From Bacillus sp. ISL-55 (GTDB taxonomy: Bacteria; Bacillota; Bacilli; Bacillales; Cytobacillaceae), in assembly GCF_018613155.1 (NCBI RefSeq), contig NZ_JAGGQU010000013.1:62001-126000 (forward strand): DNA of 64,000 bases, in the 5' to 3' direction. Position 1 is the stretch's first letter. Each line of letters begins with the position of its first letter. The translations under genes and the position numbers were made by a program. Shown here piece by piece: positions 17,795 through 27,802 of this stretch. Below the pieces are notes generated by a model, which saw nothing but the letters and a program-made list of their open reading frames with translations, had not been told where the DNA came from and ran no database searches.

Positions 17795-17947
17795 TGCTCC
17801 ACCCCTCGCTTTCCGCAATTAACCTTACTGTTTACCTTTCTCTGAAATCATTTAAATTCCTTTATAAAAAGCTCGACAAAGTCTCCATTGTTTCGCCGAT
17901 TTTTGATACAATGTAGATTAAAACTTCAGGAATGAGGGGGAATAACT

Positions 17948-18430
17948 GTGTTTAAAGTCGAAACATACAGCGACAGCCGTGAAAAAAATTACGATTTACT
18001 GATAAAGCAACTTAAAGCATTGGTGGAAGATGAAAAGAATGCGATTGCGAATTTTAGCAACGCTTCTGCTTTATTGAACCAATTTCTCGATCGCGTCAAC
18101 TGGGTCGGCTTTTACTTGATGGAAGATGGCGAGCTTGTTCTCGGACCATTCCAGGGCCTTCCAGCATGTGTAAGAATCCCGCTCGGCAAAGGAGTTTGTG
18201 GTACAGCCGCATCCAGGCAGGAAACAGTAAGAGTTGAAGATGTCCATGCCTTCCCGGGCCACATCGCTTGTGATGCCGCGTCACAATCGGAAATCGTCGT
18301 TCCAATCGTCAAGGACGGAAACCTGCTTGGCGTCCTTGATATCGATTCACCGGAAAAAAATCGCTTCGATGAATTAGATCAGCAAAAGCTTGAGGAATTC
18401 GTTGCAATGCTGGTGCAGTATGTCAGCTAG
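17948..18430 (+). CDS. ytsP: Free methionine-R-sulfoxide reductase (GAF-type, YtsP)
   Basis: GAF-domain enzyme that reduces free methionine-R-sulfoxide. The 160-residue protein has three conserved cysteines (L-P-A-C-V-R-I-P, K-G-V-C-G-T-A and H-I-A-C-D-A) as in the E. coli and yeast enzymes, plus W-V-G-F-Y near residue 54. It starts at GTG 17948 behind GAGGGGG. An extended -10 (TGATACAAT) lies about 25-40 bp upstream. It converges on the methionine gamma-lyase-type gene and shares a terminator with it. Confidence 0.9.
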   Translation: MFKVETYSDSREKNYDLLIKQLKALVEDEKNAIANFSNASALLNQFLDRVNWVGFYLMEDGELVLGPFQGLPACVRIPLGKGVCGTAASRQETVRVEDVHAFPGHIACDAASQSEIVVPIVKDGNLLGVLDIDSPEKNRFDELDQQKLEEFVAMLVQYVS

Positions 18431-18450
18431 TTTTTAAATAGATAACGTAA

Positions 18451-18480
18451 AGAAACCCTCCCGAATTCCGGAGGGTTTCT
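18451..18480. terminator. Bidirectional terminator between ytsP and the methionine gamma-lyase gene
   Basis: Stem agaaaccctcc (18451-18461) with ggagggtttct (18470-18480) with T-rich flanks in both directions. Confidence 0.8.
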
Positions 18481-18499
18481 TACTGAAATGAGGATTCTC

Positions 18500-19711
18500 T
18501 TAAATCGAGCCAGTCTCCATTGTACTTTCTTTCCTTACAGCTTCGAATGCTGCTTCAAGGTCATCCCTTAAATCTTCCCATGCTTCCAACCCAACTGACA
18601 GTCGGAGCATGTTGTCTGTGATCCCCATTTTTTCTCTTGCTTCTTTTGGGACTACAGCATGTGTCATTGTCGCAGGGTGCTGGATTAGTGTTTCTGCATC
18701 ACCAAGACTTACAGCTATTTTTATAAGCTTTAATTTGTTCATAAAGGCTTGCGCTTCTTTTTGGCCGCCTTTTATGTTGAAGGAAATCAGGCCGCCCGGC
18801 TTGCGCATCTGTTTTTTCGCAATTGCGTAATCAGGATGCTTAGGGTCGCCAGGGAAAATGACATCTTCGACTGCAGGATGATCAGAAAGGTATGCTGCCA
18901 ATTTTTCAGCATTGTCACAATGGCGGTCCATCCTTACCGGCAGTGTTTTCAAACCACGAAGCAATAGCCATGCATCAAATGGTGAAATCACCCCGCCAAT
19001 GTCTTTTTGCGTTGTCATCGATATTTTAGTCATGATCTCCTTTGGCCCCACTGCTACTCCGGCAATGACATCGCCATGTCCGCAAATATATTTCGTTGCG
19101 CTGTGGATAACAAAATCACAGCCAAGCTCGAGAGGATTCTGGAGATACGGCGAACTGAATGTATTATCAACAACTACCGGAATCCCTTTTTCCTTCGCGA
19201 CATCCGCGACCATTTCCAGGTCAACCAGTCTCATTGTTGGGTTGATCGGCGTTTCGATATAGATGACTCTTGTCTCTGGAGTAATGGCAGCCAATACTTC
19301 TTCTCTCGTCGACATCATCGAAAAATCATGGTTAATATCATATTTTTCTTTCATAAGCTGCAGCAGTCCGAACGTACAGCCATACACGCCCTGTGAGCAA
19401 AGGATGTGGTCGCCTGAGCGTGTCAGCGCTACTAATATCGCAGAGACAGCAGCCATCCCTGAACCAAACGCAAGAGCTTTTTCCCCTTTTTCAATCGTTG
19501 CCATCCGCTCCTCAAGCATAGCAACTGTAGGGTTTCCAAGACGTGAATAAATGAACCCTTCCTCTTCTCCGGCAAAGCGTCTTTCACCCTGTTCAGCGGT
19601 ATCGAAAGTGAACGTACTCGTTTGAAATAACGGAGGCGCAAGACTTCCCCTGTATTCGTCAGACTTATATCCAGAATGAATCACTTTTGTTTCGAATCTT
19701 TTCTCTCCCAT
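18500..19711 (-). CDS. Methionine gamma-lyase-type trans-sulfuration enzyme
   Basis: PLP-dependent Cys/Met metabolism enzyme, 403 residues, probably cleaving methionine to methanethiol, ammonia and 2-oxobutyrate. The PLP lysine lies in S-A-T-K-Y-I near residue 205, and Y-G-C-T near 112 keeps both Tyr and the Cys that mark methionine gamma-lyases over cystathionine lyases. F-G-S-G-M-A-A and Y-S-R-L-G-N-P-T are also conserved. Other trans-sulfuration reactions cannot be excluded. The start ATG 19711 follows AGGAGG. A perfect cre palindrome lies 22 bp upstream. B. subtilis lacks this gene at this site. Confidence 0.85.
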   Translation of the reverse strand: MGEKRFETKVIHSGYKSDEYRGSLAPPLFQTSTFTFDTAEQGERRFAGEEEGFIYSRLGNPTVAMLEERMATIEKGEKALAFGSGMAAVSAILVALTRSGDHILCSQGVYGCTFGLLQLMKEKYDINHDFSMMSTREEVLAAITPETRVIYIETPINPTMRLVDLEMVADVAKEKGIPVVVDNTFSSPYLQNPLELGCDFVIHSATKYICGHGDVIAGVAVGPKEIMTKISMTTQKDIGGVISPFDAWLLLRGLKTLPVRMDRHCDNAEKLAAYLSDHPAVEDVIFPGDPKHPDYAIAKKQMRKPGGLISFNIKGGQKEAQAFMNKLKLIKIAVSLGDAETLIQHPATMTHAVVPKEAREKMGITDNMLRLSVGLEAWEDLRDDLEAAFEAVRKESTMETGSI

Positions 19712-19732
19712 TACGATTCCTCCTATATATTC

Positions 19733-19746
19733 TGTAAACGCTTACA
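19733..19746 (-). promoter_or_regulatory. Perfect CcpA cre site upstream of the methionine gamma-lyase gene
   Basis: tgtaaacgcttaca is a full palindrome that agrees with the cre consensus TGNAARCGNWWWCA at every position. It lies between the likely promoter and the ribosome binding site, where CcpA would block elongation. Two copies of GGGGGTAAAT follow upstream on the minus strand, 29 bp apart. Confidence 0.85.
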
Positions 19747-19809
19747 ATTTACCCCCATAATCAGGATATGACATTTACCCCCTTATTGAAAGTAATTTCT
19801 CTCACACTA

Positions 19810-19892
19810 ATATAAAAAGTCCTGTTGTCCATTAAACGAAAAAAGCACTCACACCAGTTGAAAGCTCTGCTGTCCATAAAAAAAAGCACTCA
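19810..19892. repeat. Imperfect direct duplication upstream of the dgcP terminator
   Basis: The pattern ctgttgtccattaaacg...aaaagcactca (about 19822-19852) recurs as ctgctgtccataaa...aaagcactca (about 19868-19892). The right copy supplies the left arm of the dgcP terminator. The duplication is about 30 bp and diverged. Confidence 0.5.
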
Positions 19893-19904
19893 TTCTTGAG
19901 TGCT
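19878..19904 (-). terminator. Terminator of dgcP
   Basis: Stem agcactca (19885-19892), loop ttct, stem tgagtgct (19897-19904), followed on the minus strand by eight T. Confidence 0.85.
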
Positions 19905-21785
19905 GTTAAAAGTAAACTGTTCATCATTCTGTAAAACTACTTTATTTTTCCCTGAGCCTTTTGCTTTATAAAGAGCCTGGTCTGCTCTTTTGAACACGCT
20001 CTTGGTTGTATCTTCCTGTCCTCTGATCCATGTGGATACCCCGCATGAAACCGTGACCTTGGGGTTCGTATGCTTTTCAACTTTATCTACTAGCCTATTG
20101 GCAATCATGACACCCGTCTCAAGAGGTGCTCCTGGTAGATAAATCGCCAGTTCCTCTCCGCCCCATCTGGCACCAATATCAGTCCCGCGGATATTCTTCG
20201 CAATATGACGGGCCAGCTGGATGAGAACCTCATCTCCCACCTGATGGCCATACTGATCATTGACGCATTTAAAATTATCAATATCAATCAAAATAAAGGT
20301 TCCCTGCTGATCTTCAAGCATGGAAAGATTCATTTTATCATCCAAATATCCACGAGAATACAGCTTCGTCAAATGATCGGTCACAACCATTTTTTCCAGC
20401 TCTTCACGCAGCATTGAATTGGTAAAAGCTAATGTTGAATGGTGAATAAGAGACTGGAGCAGCTTGAATGTATCAAACGCAAAGTGATATGGCTCCTCAT
20501 GCATGACAAGCGCAAAACCCTTTAATTCCCCGCTCTGGATCATCGGGACACCCATGATCGAGTGGAAGTGTAAGGAGGCGTCTTCTCTGTCAGAGGAGAT
20601 GTCTCCGATGAATAATGGTTCCATTTCCTGTTTGATTCGTTTGGCGATCCTCAATATATAGCCGGAAGCATCCTTTGAAAAGAAAAAGCTTGTGCTTCCC
20701 TGCAGGACTGAGTAATCCTCATGGTCTTCATCAAGCATGATGAAACCGACTTCCTGAGCATTAAAGGATTTGATGATTTGTCCGCAGATAAACTTCATCG
20801 TATCCGTCAGCCGCAAGCTAGTATTCAACTGATGCGAGGTTTCATTGATTAACTGCAAATCGGCAATCAATTTCCTGGATTGCTCATATAGCTTGGCGTT
20901 TTCCAGCGCACTGCCGGCGGTATTGGCGAGCAGCTTAATGAACTCCACTTCATTTTGCGGGAAAACAAGTGAGTTCGGGGCAATCACCTGCAAAACTCCA
21001 TAAACACCCTGTTTGCCTTTTAAAGGTGCGTACATGATTGAATTCTTTTCTGTAACAGAATCCTCGAACTGGATGTGCCCGCTTACATAAGACTGCATGG
21101 CAGTCAGGTTGTCGCTATCGTATTCAAGGTCTTTAACCGGCAATCCACCATACCCCTTGTGGTCATGGGACAAAAGCAGAAAGTAGGTGAAAGAAGGATA
21201 TACTTCCCTTAGGGTGGAAATGATTTCGCCAAGCACGGCTTCCATATCCATCGTCGAATGGAATTTCTTCGTCACTCTGAATAATTGCTTATATCTTTTT
21301 TCTTCTTCCATTGTATCCGCCAGGCTACGGGCCTTCTCAATAAATACATTACACTCATAAGATAGCTTATTACAGAAACTGTCTGATAACCGGGTTAGTG
21401 AACCGCCAGTGAACTGGAAGCCAAACAACCCCTTAGATTTTTCATTAGCGGCCAGGACAAGCAACAGTTCGTACTGAGGCATAGATTCTGGATATTTAAT
21501 GAAAGAATAGGGTTTCTCAGCCAGTTCACTTACCAGACAATCAGGAAAAGGATCAATCAATTCGTCATTTGTCGATAAACGTGTTGTAGCCTCCAGGAGC
21601 ATTCCCTGTTTCCATTCCCGGCAGCCGTAGTAGTCGATTTCATCAACTTGCAGGAGTTCTTTTAAAATAACCATCATTTGCGAGAGAACTTCTAAGTAAG
21701 GAACAGATAATCTGCCAGTGCTGATCAAATCAAAAAATCGGCTTTTCAGTTCTAATATAATCTCGCGTTCCAATAATTCTTCCAT
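19890..21785 (-). CDS. dgcP: Diguanylate cyclase DgcP (GAF and GGDEF domains)
   Basis: Makes the second messenger c-di-GMP from two GTP. The 631-residue protein has an N-terminal helical region, GAF-like regions at about 190-320 and 325-475, and a C-terminal GGDEF domain with the catalytic motif G-G-E-E-L near residue 555 (in R-W-G-G-E-E-L-A). L-Y-S-R-G-Y-L and I-D-I-D-N-F-K precede it. B. subtilis ytrP/dgcP has the same neighbours, ytsP and rpsD. ATG 21785 has AGGTGA; the frame extends upstream to a GTG at 21809 without site support. Confidence 0.94.
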   Translation of the reverse strand: MEELLEREIILELKSRFFDLISTGRLSVPYLEVLSQMMVILKELLQVDEIDYYGCREWKQGMLLEATTRLSTNDELIDPFPDCLVSELAEKPYSFIKYPESMPQYELLLVLAANEKSKGLFGFQFTGGSLTRLSDSFCNKLSYECNVFIEKARSLADTMEEEKRYKQLFRVTKKFHSTMDMEAVLGEIISTLREVYPSFTYFLLLSHDHKGYGGLPVKDLEYDSDNLTAMQSYVSGHIQFEDSVTEKNSIMYAPLKGKQGVYGVLQVIAPNSLVFPQNEVEFIKLLANTAGSALENAKLYEQSRKLIADLQLINETSHQLNTSLRLTDTMKFICGQIIKSFNAQEVGFIMLDEDHEDYSVLQGSTSFFFSKDASGYILRIAKRIKQEMEPLFIGDISSDREDASLHFHSIMGVPMIQSGELKGFALVMHEEPYHFAFDTFKLLQSLIHHSTLAFTNSMLREELEKMVVTDHLTKLYSRGYLDDKMNLSMLEDQQGTFILIDIDNFKCVNDQYGHQVGDEVLIQLARHIAKNIRGTDIGARWGGEELAIYLPGAPLETGVMIANRLVDKVEKHTNPKVTVSCGVSTWIRGQEDTTKSVFKRADQALYKAKGSGKNKVVLQNDEQFTFNSTQE

Positions 21786-22019
21786 ATATATCACCTGTTT
21801 TAAAATCACTTAACAGCGATTTGTAAGTAGCTGTTTGGACAGGCAGCAGCCTGAATTAATTAAAATGATTCATCACGCGGCAAGGTAATATCCAAATATT
21901 TGAAAAATATAGCAATTACTATTCATTATACCATAGGCCTAGTAAAATAGTATGATATAAAAAGACAAACTTTTTTAGATTAGCTGACATCTTAAAAGTA
22001 TTTTATCTTAAATATAACC

Positions 22020-22049
22020 TTGACTTTATAGCACCATAAATTATATAAT
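22020..22049 (+). promoter_or_regulatory. Sigma-A promoter of rpsD
   Basis: TTGACT (22020-22025) and TATAAT (22044-22049) are separated by 18 bp. The transcript would start near 22056 and carry the S4 leader. Confidence 0.8.
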
Positions 22050-22055
22050 ACTCTT

Positions 22056-22240
22056 TGTGTAAAATATCGCAGCCTATGTGGTCTACATTATGTATGTATT
22101 TTGTTCCTCGAACCTTGTTTGATGGTGTATCTCGTAACCCGCTGCTGCTAGGGCGAAGGTACATGAAAACAAAATACCCATAAATGTTTAATCACAATCT
22201 GTTTTTATTTTACAAAATAAAAACTAAGGAGGAGTCATTC
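22056..22240 (+). ncRNA. Ribosomal protein S4 autoregulatory leader
   Basis: The 5' untranslated region of rpsD is about 185 nt. It contains a long-range stem gtattttgtt (22096-22105) with aacaaaatac (22168-22177), enclosing a region with a smaller paired element (ggtgtatc with gaaggtacat-type bases). This matches the Bacillus rpsD leader, a pseudoknot bound by S4 to repress its own translation. The exact fold was judged by eye. Confidence 0.7.
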
Positions 22241-22843
22241 ATGGCTCGTTATACCGGCCCAAGCTGGAAACTATCCCGCCGTCTTGGAATTTCACTAAGC
22301 GGTACAGGTAAAGAATTAGAGAAACGCCCTTACGCACCAGGCCCTCATGGTCCTAACCAGCGTAAAAAATTATCCGAATACGGATTACAATTACAAGAGA
22401 AGCAAAAGCTTCGCCACATGTACGGAGTTACTGAGCGCCAGTTCCGTAACTTGTTCGACAAGGCAAGCAAAATGCCTGGTAAGCACGGCGAAAACTTCAT
22501 GATCCTTCTTGAAGCTCGTCTTGACAACGTTGTTTACCGTCTTGGTCTTGCTCGCACTCGTCGTGCAGCTCGCCAGTTAGTAAACCACGGCCACATCATG
22601 GTTGATGGCGCACGCGTAGATATCCCATCTTACCGCGTAGCTCCTGGCCAGACTATCACACTTCGTGAAAAGTCTCGCAACCTTGATGTAGTGAAAGAAG
22701 CAATCGAAGTTAACAACTTCGTACCTGACTTCTTGACTTTCGATGCAGACAAGCTAGAAGGAACTTTCACTCGTATGCCTGAGCGTTCTGAACTTCCAGC
22801 TGAAATCAACGAAGCTCTTATCGTTGAATTCTACTCTCGTTAA
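22241..22843 (+). CDS. rpsD: 30S ribosomal protein S4
   Basis: Primary 16S rRNA-binding protein that starts assembly of the small subunit. The 200-residue protein begins [14 protein letters not shown] and has the S4 RNA-binding domain around residues 90-155 ([19 protein letters not shown]). ATG 22241 follows AAGGAGGAG; a longer frame from 22184 is not supported. It is a single-gene transcript with a promoter, a regulatory leader and a terminator, as in B. subtilis. Confidence 0.99.
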   Translation: MARYTGPSWKLSRRLGISLSGTGKELEKRPYAPGPHGPNQRKKLSEYGLQLQEKQKLRHMYGVTERQFRNLFDKASKMPGKHGENFMILLEARLDNVVYRLGLARTRRAARQLVNHGHIMVDGARVDIPSYRVAPGQTITLREKSRNLDVVKEAIEVNNFVPDFLTFDADKLEGTFTRMPERSELPAEINEALIVEFYSR

Positions 22844-22856
22844 TAGAGTGCTTAAT

Positions 22857-22890
22857 AAAACCCCGGCCGTATTGGCCGGGGTTTTTGTTT
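22857..22890 (+). terminator. Terminator of rpsD
   Basis: Stem ccccggcc (22861-22868), loop gtatt, stem ggccgggg (22874-22881), followed by TTTTTG. Confidence 0.9.
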
Positions 22891-22921
22891 GTCCTCTTCC
22901 ACACTTTTTTCTGCTTTTCAA

Positions 22922-23005
22922 GTTGGTCGAAATAATTGAAAATGTGGTCGATATATTTAAAAATTCGCTTGTATATTTGAAAATGTGGTCGCTAAAGCTA
23001 AAAAC
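22922..23005. repeat. Short tandem repeats, 20-22 bp period, four degenerate units
   Basis: Units start near 22922 (gttggtcg), 22944 (gtggtcg), 22965 (tcgcttg) and 22985 (gtggtcg). Each has the form gtggtcg plus an AT-rich stretch ending in aaaat. The tract is in the convergent gap between rpsD and tyrS. Confidence 0.65.
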
Positions 23006-23016
23006 AGATATCTTTT

Positions 23017-23060
23017 TTATAAAAGAAACAGCCACCTGGGTTCCAGGATGGCTGTTTTCT
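23017..23060 (-). terminator. Terminator of tyrS
   Basis: Stem aaacagcca (23026-23034) with tggctgttt (23049-23057), with a nested cctgg/ccagg pair. On the minus strand it runs into a T-rich stretch. Confidence 0.75.
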
Positions 23061-23091
23061 TCATTATATTAGCTAATTTCCACATCGAAAT

Positions 23092-24366
<1,275 letters not shown>

Positions 24367-24401
24367 TCAAATATATATTTCGCAACCGGATTTTCGCCCA
24401 A

Positions 24402-24664
24402 TAAAAAACGCCCCTGCAATAAATGCAGGGGCGCAGTATGCGCGGTACCACCCGGCTTGAAAACAAAATAAAACATGTCTTCCACTCAATAAAATAACGG
24501 TTAACCCGTCCGCGGCTACTGATGAATATGTTTCACTGCGGCGCTCGGGGAGGTAATTCATCCTTCTGTTTGTACCGGCTCACAGCGGCCGCCGGCTTTC
24601 TGGAACATTGACAGAAGCACTACTAATTCCCTTCAAAGCTTTTTACTATAAAGTTAATAAAGCA
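24402..24664 (-). ncRNA. Tyrosyl T-box riboswitch leader of tyrS
   Basis: On the minus strand the T-box core TGGTACCGCG (24450-24441) is followed by a terminator stem cgcccctgca with tgcaggggcg (24409-24418 and 24424-24433) and a T-run (24408-24403). Upstream, a candidate specifier codon UAC (24574-24572) lies in the context CCGG-UAC-AAAC. Uncharged tRNA-Tyr would stabilise the antiterminator. This leader accounts for most of the 436 bp between tyrS and the penicillin-binding protein gene. Confidence 0.92.
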
Positions 24665-24694
24665 TTTTTACCATAAAGCAATACTTGTTGTCAA
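24665..24694 (-). promoter_or_regulatory. Candidate promoter of the tyrS T-box transcript
   Basis: On the minus strand a perfect TTGACA (24694-24689) is followed after 18 bp by TAAAAA (24670-24665), a weaker -10. Confidence 0.45.
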
Positions 24695-24750
24695 ATTCGA
24701 CATAAATTTTCAGAAAAATTCACATTAACAGCTATTCGACAGCCTGTTTA

Positions 24751-24759
24751 TGCTATAAT
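24751..24759 (+). promoter_or_regulatory. Extended -10 promoter of the penicillin-binding protein gene
   Basis: TGCTATAAT is an extended -10 box with a consensus hexamer, about 30 bp before the start codon. No good -35 is seen. Confidence 0.6.
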
Positions 24760-24787
24760 GTATGTGATTTTAGGGGGAATGATATGA

Positions 24788-27697
24788 ATGCATGAGGGAA
24801 AACAGGCTTGGAAAGAGAAGCTTAAATCCTTTGGTGCTTTTTTTACGAATAAAAAGACCGTAAAAGGAGCCCGGATTACTTATTCGGTTGTCTGGAACAT
24901 GCTGTTGTTATTGATCATTGTATTGGTTCTCGGTGGTGGTTTCGCCGCCGGTACAGGTGCCGGATACTTCGCATCCCTTGTCAAAGATGAACAAATCCGA
25001 CCTTATGAGAATATGAGGAAAGATATCTACAACTATGAAGAAACATCGGATTTATATTTTGATAACGATGTTTATCTTGGCAAGCTCCGGACGGATTTAT
25101 ACCGTGAGGAAGTAAAGCTTGACGATATGTCGAAGCATTTAGTAAATGCAGTAGTCGCAACAGAAGATGAGTACTTCTATGAGCATGATGGCGTTGTTCC
25201 AAAAGCAATCATGCGTGCACTTTTCCAGGAGGTCACAAACTCAGCGGCATCCTCTGGGGGAAGTACACTTACACAGCAGCTCATCAAGAACCAGATTCTG
25301 ACGAATGAAATTTCATTCGAGCGTAAAGCGAAAGAGATTCTGCTCGCCCTCCGTCTCGAGAAATTTTTTGATAAAAAGGAAATCCTTGAAGCCTATTTGA
25401 ATGTCGCGACGTTCGGACGAAACGCGAACGGCAGCAATATTGCCGGTGTCCAGGCCGCAGCTAAAGGCATCTTTGGAAAAAATGCAAAAGACCTGACATT
25501 GCCTCAGGCTGCTTTTATCGCAGGACTTCCACAGAGCCCATTCGGCTATACGCCGTTCAGCAGCGACCACGGCAAGCTAAAGGACCCGGCTGGACTTGAG
25601 CCCGGGCTTTCCAGATACAAGACAGTCGTCACAAGAATGCATGGAGCTGGTTTCATTTCCGATGAAGAGTTTAAGGAAGCGATCAATTATGATATCACTA
25701 AAGACTTTGTAAAAGAAGTTCCTAGTGATAATACCGTTGAGCAATACCCCTTCCTGACGTTTGAAATCGAGAAACGATCCGTTACAATCCTTGCGGAGAT
25801 TCTAGCTGAACGTGATGGCTATGAATTAGAAGACTTGAAAAAAGACGATAAATTGATGGCGGAATACCATGCACTTGCAGACCGTGATATCCGACAGAAT
25901 GGGTATAAGATTTATACGACCATCAATAAAGAAATTTATGAAAAACACCAGGAAACAGCTAATAAATACCAATATTATGGAAGTAACAAACCACAGGAAG
26001 TTCCAGATCCAGATGATTCAAGCAAGACAAAAACGATTTCGGAACAGGTGGAAGTTGGGGCAGTGTTGATTGAAAATAAGACTGGTAAGATGATCAGTTT
26101 CGTTGGAGGGCGTGACTTTAATATACAGCAAAGAAACCACGCCACCGATTCTCCAAGACAGAACGGTTCGACAATGAAGCCGCTTCTTGTTTATGCACCA
26201 GCAATGGAGCTTGGGAAACTGCATCCTGGTTCTGTCCTGCCAGATGTCCAGGTGTTTTTGAACGGTCCTGGCAGAGCCTGGCCAAATAACTATGATATGC
26301 GGTACAGCGGATTGACTTCAGCGAGACACGCATTGACAAAGTCTTATAACGTCCCTGCTGTTCTTGCCTACAAGAGTATCCTCAACCAAAGGCCAGCAAC
26401 CTTCCTGGATAAAATGGGATTCTCTAATCTGCATAAGGATGACTATGAAAATCCATCAACAGCGATTGGCTCATTGCGCGGTGGTGTCACTGTTGAAGAG
26501 AACACCAATGCATTCGGTACATTCGCTAATGGCGGGAAATTCATAGATGCTTATATGATTGAAAAAATTGTTGATAAAAATGGCGAAGTCGTATATCAGC
26601 ACAAATCAGAACCAGTTGAAGTTTTCAGCCCGCAGACAGCTTATTTAACAATCGATATGATGCGTGATGTTATTAACCGCGGTACAGCTACAGCTGTAAA
26701 TGGCAGACTGAAATTCGGATCTGACTGGGCTGGTAAAACAGGAACAGGCCATGAATATATTGATTCGTGGTTTGTGGCTACCAATCCAAATGTCTCTTTC
26801 GGTGTATGGCTTGGGTATGACACACCAAAACCATTGGAAAAAAAATATAACGGACTTACCTATGGAGTCCGAACTCAATACATCTGGGCAGACCTGATGA
26901 ACGATGCTTATGATGTTGCTCCTCAGTTAGTCGATCCTGAAGAGCGCTTCAAAATGCCTGGAGGAATCGTCAAGAGATCTTATTGTGCAGTATCTGGTTT
27001 GCTGCCTTCAAGCGCTTGCACTAAAGCAGGACTTGTTGAATCAGATTACTTTATTGCCAAATATGCTCCAACAAAGGTAGACGACAGCCTGGTCGAGAAC
27101 AAATTCGTAACCGTCGGTGACAAGCGCTATATCGCCCTTGATTCAACTCCAGCTGAATTCACGGACACTGGAGTGATCCTGAATCCGGAATACATGGAAA
27201 ACTACATTGGCCATAAAATCAGGAATCCTCAGCAGTTGATCCCTAAAAAGGATGCATGGAACAAAATTCTCGTTGCAGATGATAAGCTGAGCGAGAATGG
27301 TAAAACTCCTGCAGCACTGGGAATCAAGCTCTCAGGCAAGACAATCACCTGGGGCAAGCATCCTGAAACTGATATTGTCGGATACAGAATCTATAACAAC
27401 AAGAAAAAAGTCGGCAGCATCAAAGCAGGGGAAGCTTTGAGTTTCAATGCTGGAGACGGCTCATTCTATGTCACAGCAGTCGATATTGCCGGGAAAGAAT
27501 CCGCTCCATCCAATATCATTGAAATTGGACAAAAGCCAGAGCCTAAGGATCCTCCAAAGGAAGACAAACCGAAGGATCCAAAACCGAAAGACCCTCCTCC
27601 AACTGATCCTAAACCAAAAGATCCTCCTGAACCACCACCTGGAGATGGTGATGGTGACGGTGAAGGTGAAGGAACCGGCAATGGCGATGGAAATTAG
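24788..27697 (+). CDS. Class A penicillin-binding protein (1A family)
   Basis: Bifunctional peptidoglycan synthase, 969 residues. Order: a cytoplasmic basic N-terminus, a transmembrane segment (about 33-55), a glycosyltransferase domain (A-T-E-D-E-Y-F-Y near 122, G-G-S-T-L-T-Q-Q-L near 157) and a transpeptidase domain with S-T-M-K near 460, S-Y-N near 520 and K-T-G-T-G near 650. A fibronectin-III-like region (about 835-900) and a Pro/Lys/Asp then Gly/Asp tail follow. The ATG at 24788 has AGGGGG 10 nt upstream. It lies between tyrS and acsA, where B. subtilis has no PBP. The tail looks exposed at the cell surface. Confidence 0.93.
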   Translation: MHEGKQAWKEKLKSFGAFFTNKKTVKGARITYSVVWNMLLLLIIVLVLGGGFAAGTGAGYFASLVKDEQIRPYENMRKDIYNYEETSDLYFDNDVYLGKLRTDLYREEVKLDDMSKHLVNAVVATEDEYFYEHDGVVPKAIMRALFQEVTNSAASSGGSTLTQQLIKNQILTNEISFERKAKEILLALRLEKFFDKKEILEAYLNVATFGRNANGSNIAGVQAAAKGIFGKNAKDLTLPQAAFIAGLPQSPFGYTPFSSDHGKLKDPAGLEPGLSRYKTVVTRMHGAGFISDEEFKEAINYDITKDFVKEVPSDNTVEQYPFLTFEIEKRSVTILAEILAERDGYELEDLKKDDKLMAEYHALADRDIRQNGYKIYTTINKEIYEKHQETANKYQYYGSNKPQEVPDPDDSSKTKTISEQVEVGAVLIENKTGKMISFVGGRDFNIQQRNHATDSPRQNGSTMKPLLVYAPAMELGKLHPGSVLPDVQVFLNGPGRAWPNNYDMRYSGLTSARHALTKSYNVPAVLAYKSILNQRPATFLDKMGFSNLHKDDYENPSTAIGSLRGGVTVEENTNAFGTFANGGKFIDAYMIEKIVDKNGEVVYQHKSEPVEVFSPQTAYLTIDMMRDVINRGTATAVNGRLKFGSDWAGKTGTGHEYIDSWFVATNPNVSFGVWLGYDTPKPLEKKYNGLTYGVRTQYIWADLMNDAYDVAPQLVDPEERFKMPGGIVKRSYCAVSGLLPSSACTKAGLVESDYFIAKYAPTKVDDSLVENKFVTVGDKRYIALDSTPAEFTDTGVILNPEYMENYIGHKIRNPQQLIPKKDAWNKILVADDKLSENGKTPAALGIKLSGKTITWGKHPETDIVGYRIYNNKKKVGSIKAGEALSFNAGDGSFYVTAVDIAGKESAPSNIIEIGQKPEPKDPPKEDKPKDPKPKDPPPTDPKPKDPPEPPPGDGDGDGEGEGTGNGDGN

Positions 27698-27714
27698 CAA
27701 TTAAGCAAAAAATG

Positions 27715-27747
27715 ACACCGCGTCCGATCTGGATGCGGTGTTTTGTT
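27715..27747 (+). terminator. Terminator of the penicillin-binding protein gene
   Basis: Stem acaccgcgtcc with ggatgcggtgt (27715-27725 and 27731-27741, with one wobble) and TTTTG after it. Confidence 0.8.
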
Positions 27748-27755
27748 TATCCAAA

Positions 27756-27790
27756 CGCAAAAAGAGCGTGAAACCAGGTTTCACACTCTT
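27756..27790 (-). terminator. Terminator of acsA
   Basis: Stem aagagcgtgaaacc with ggtttcacactctt (27762-27790, one bulge), followed on the minus strand by TTTTTGCG. Confidence 0.8.
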
Positions 27791-27802
27791 GTAATAGTTC
27801 TA

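Noticed and set aside
24367-24561. 64-residue frame on the minus strand before tyrS
   Set aside because: It lies within the T-box leader and reads through the terminator stem.
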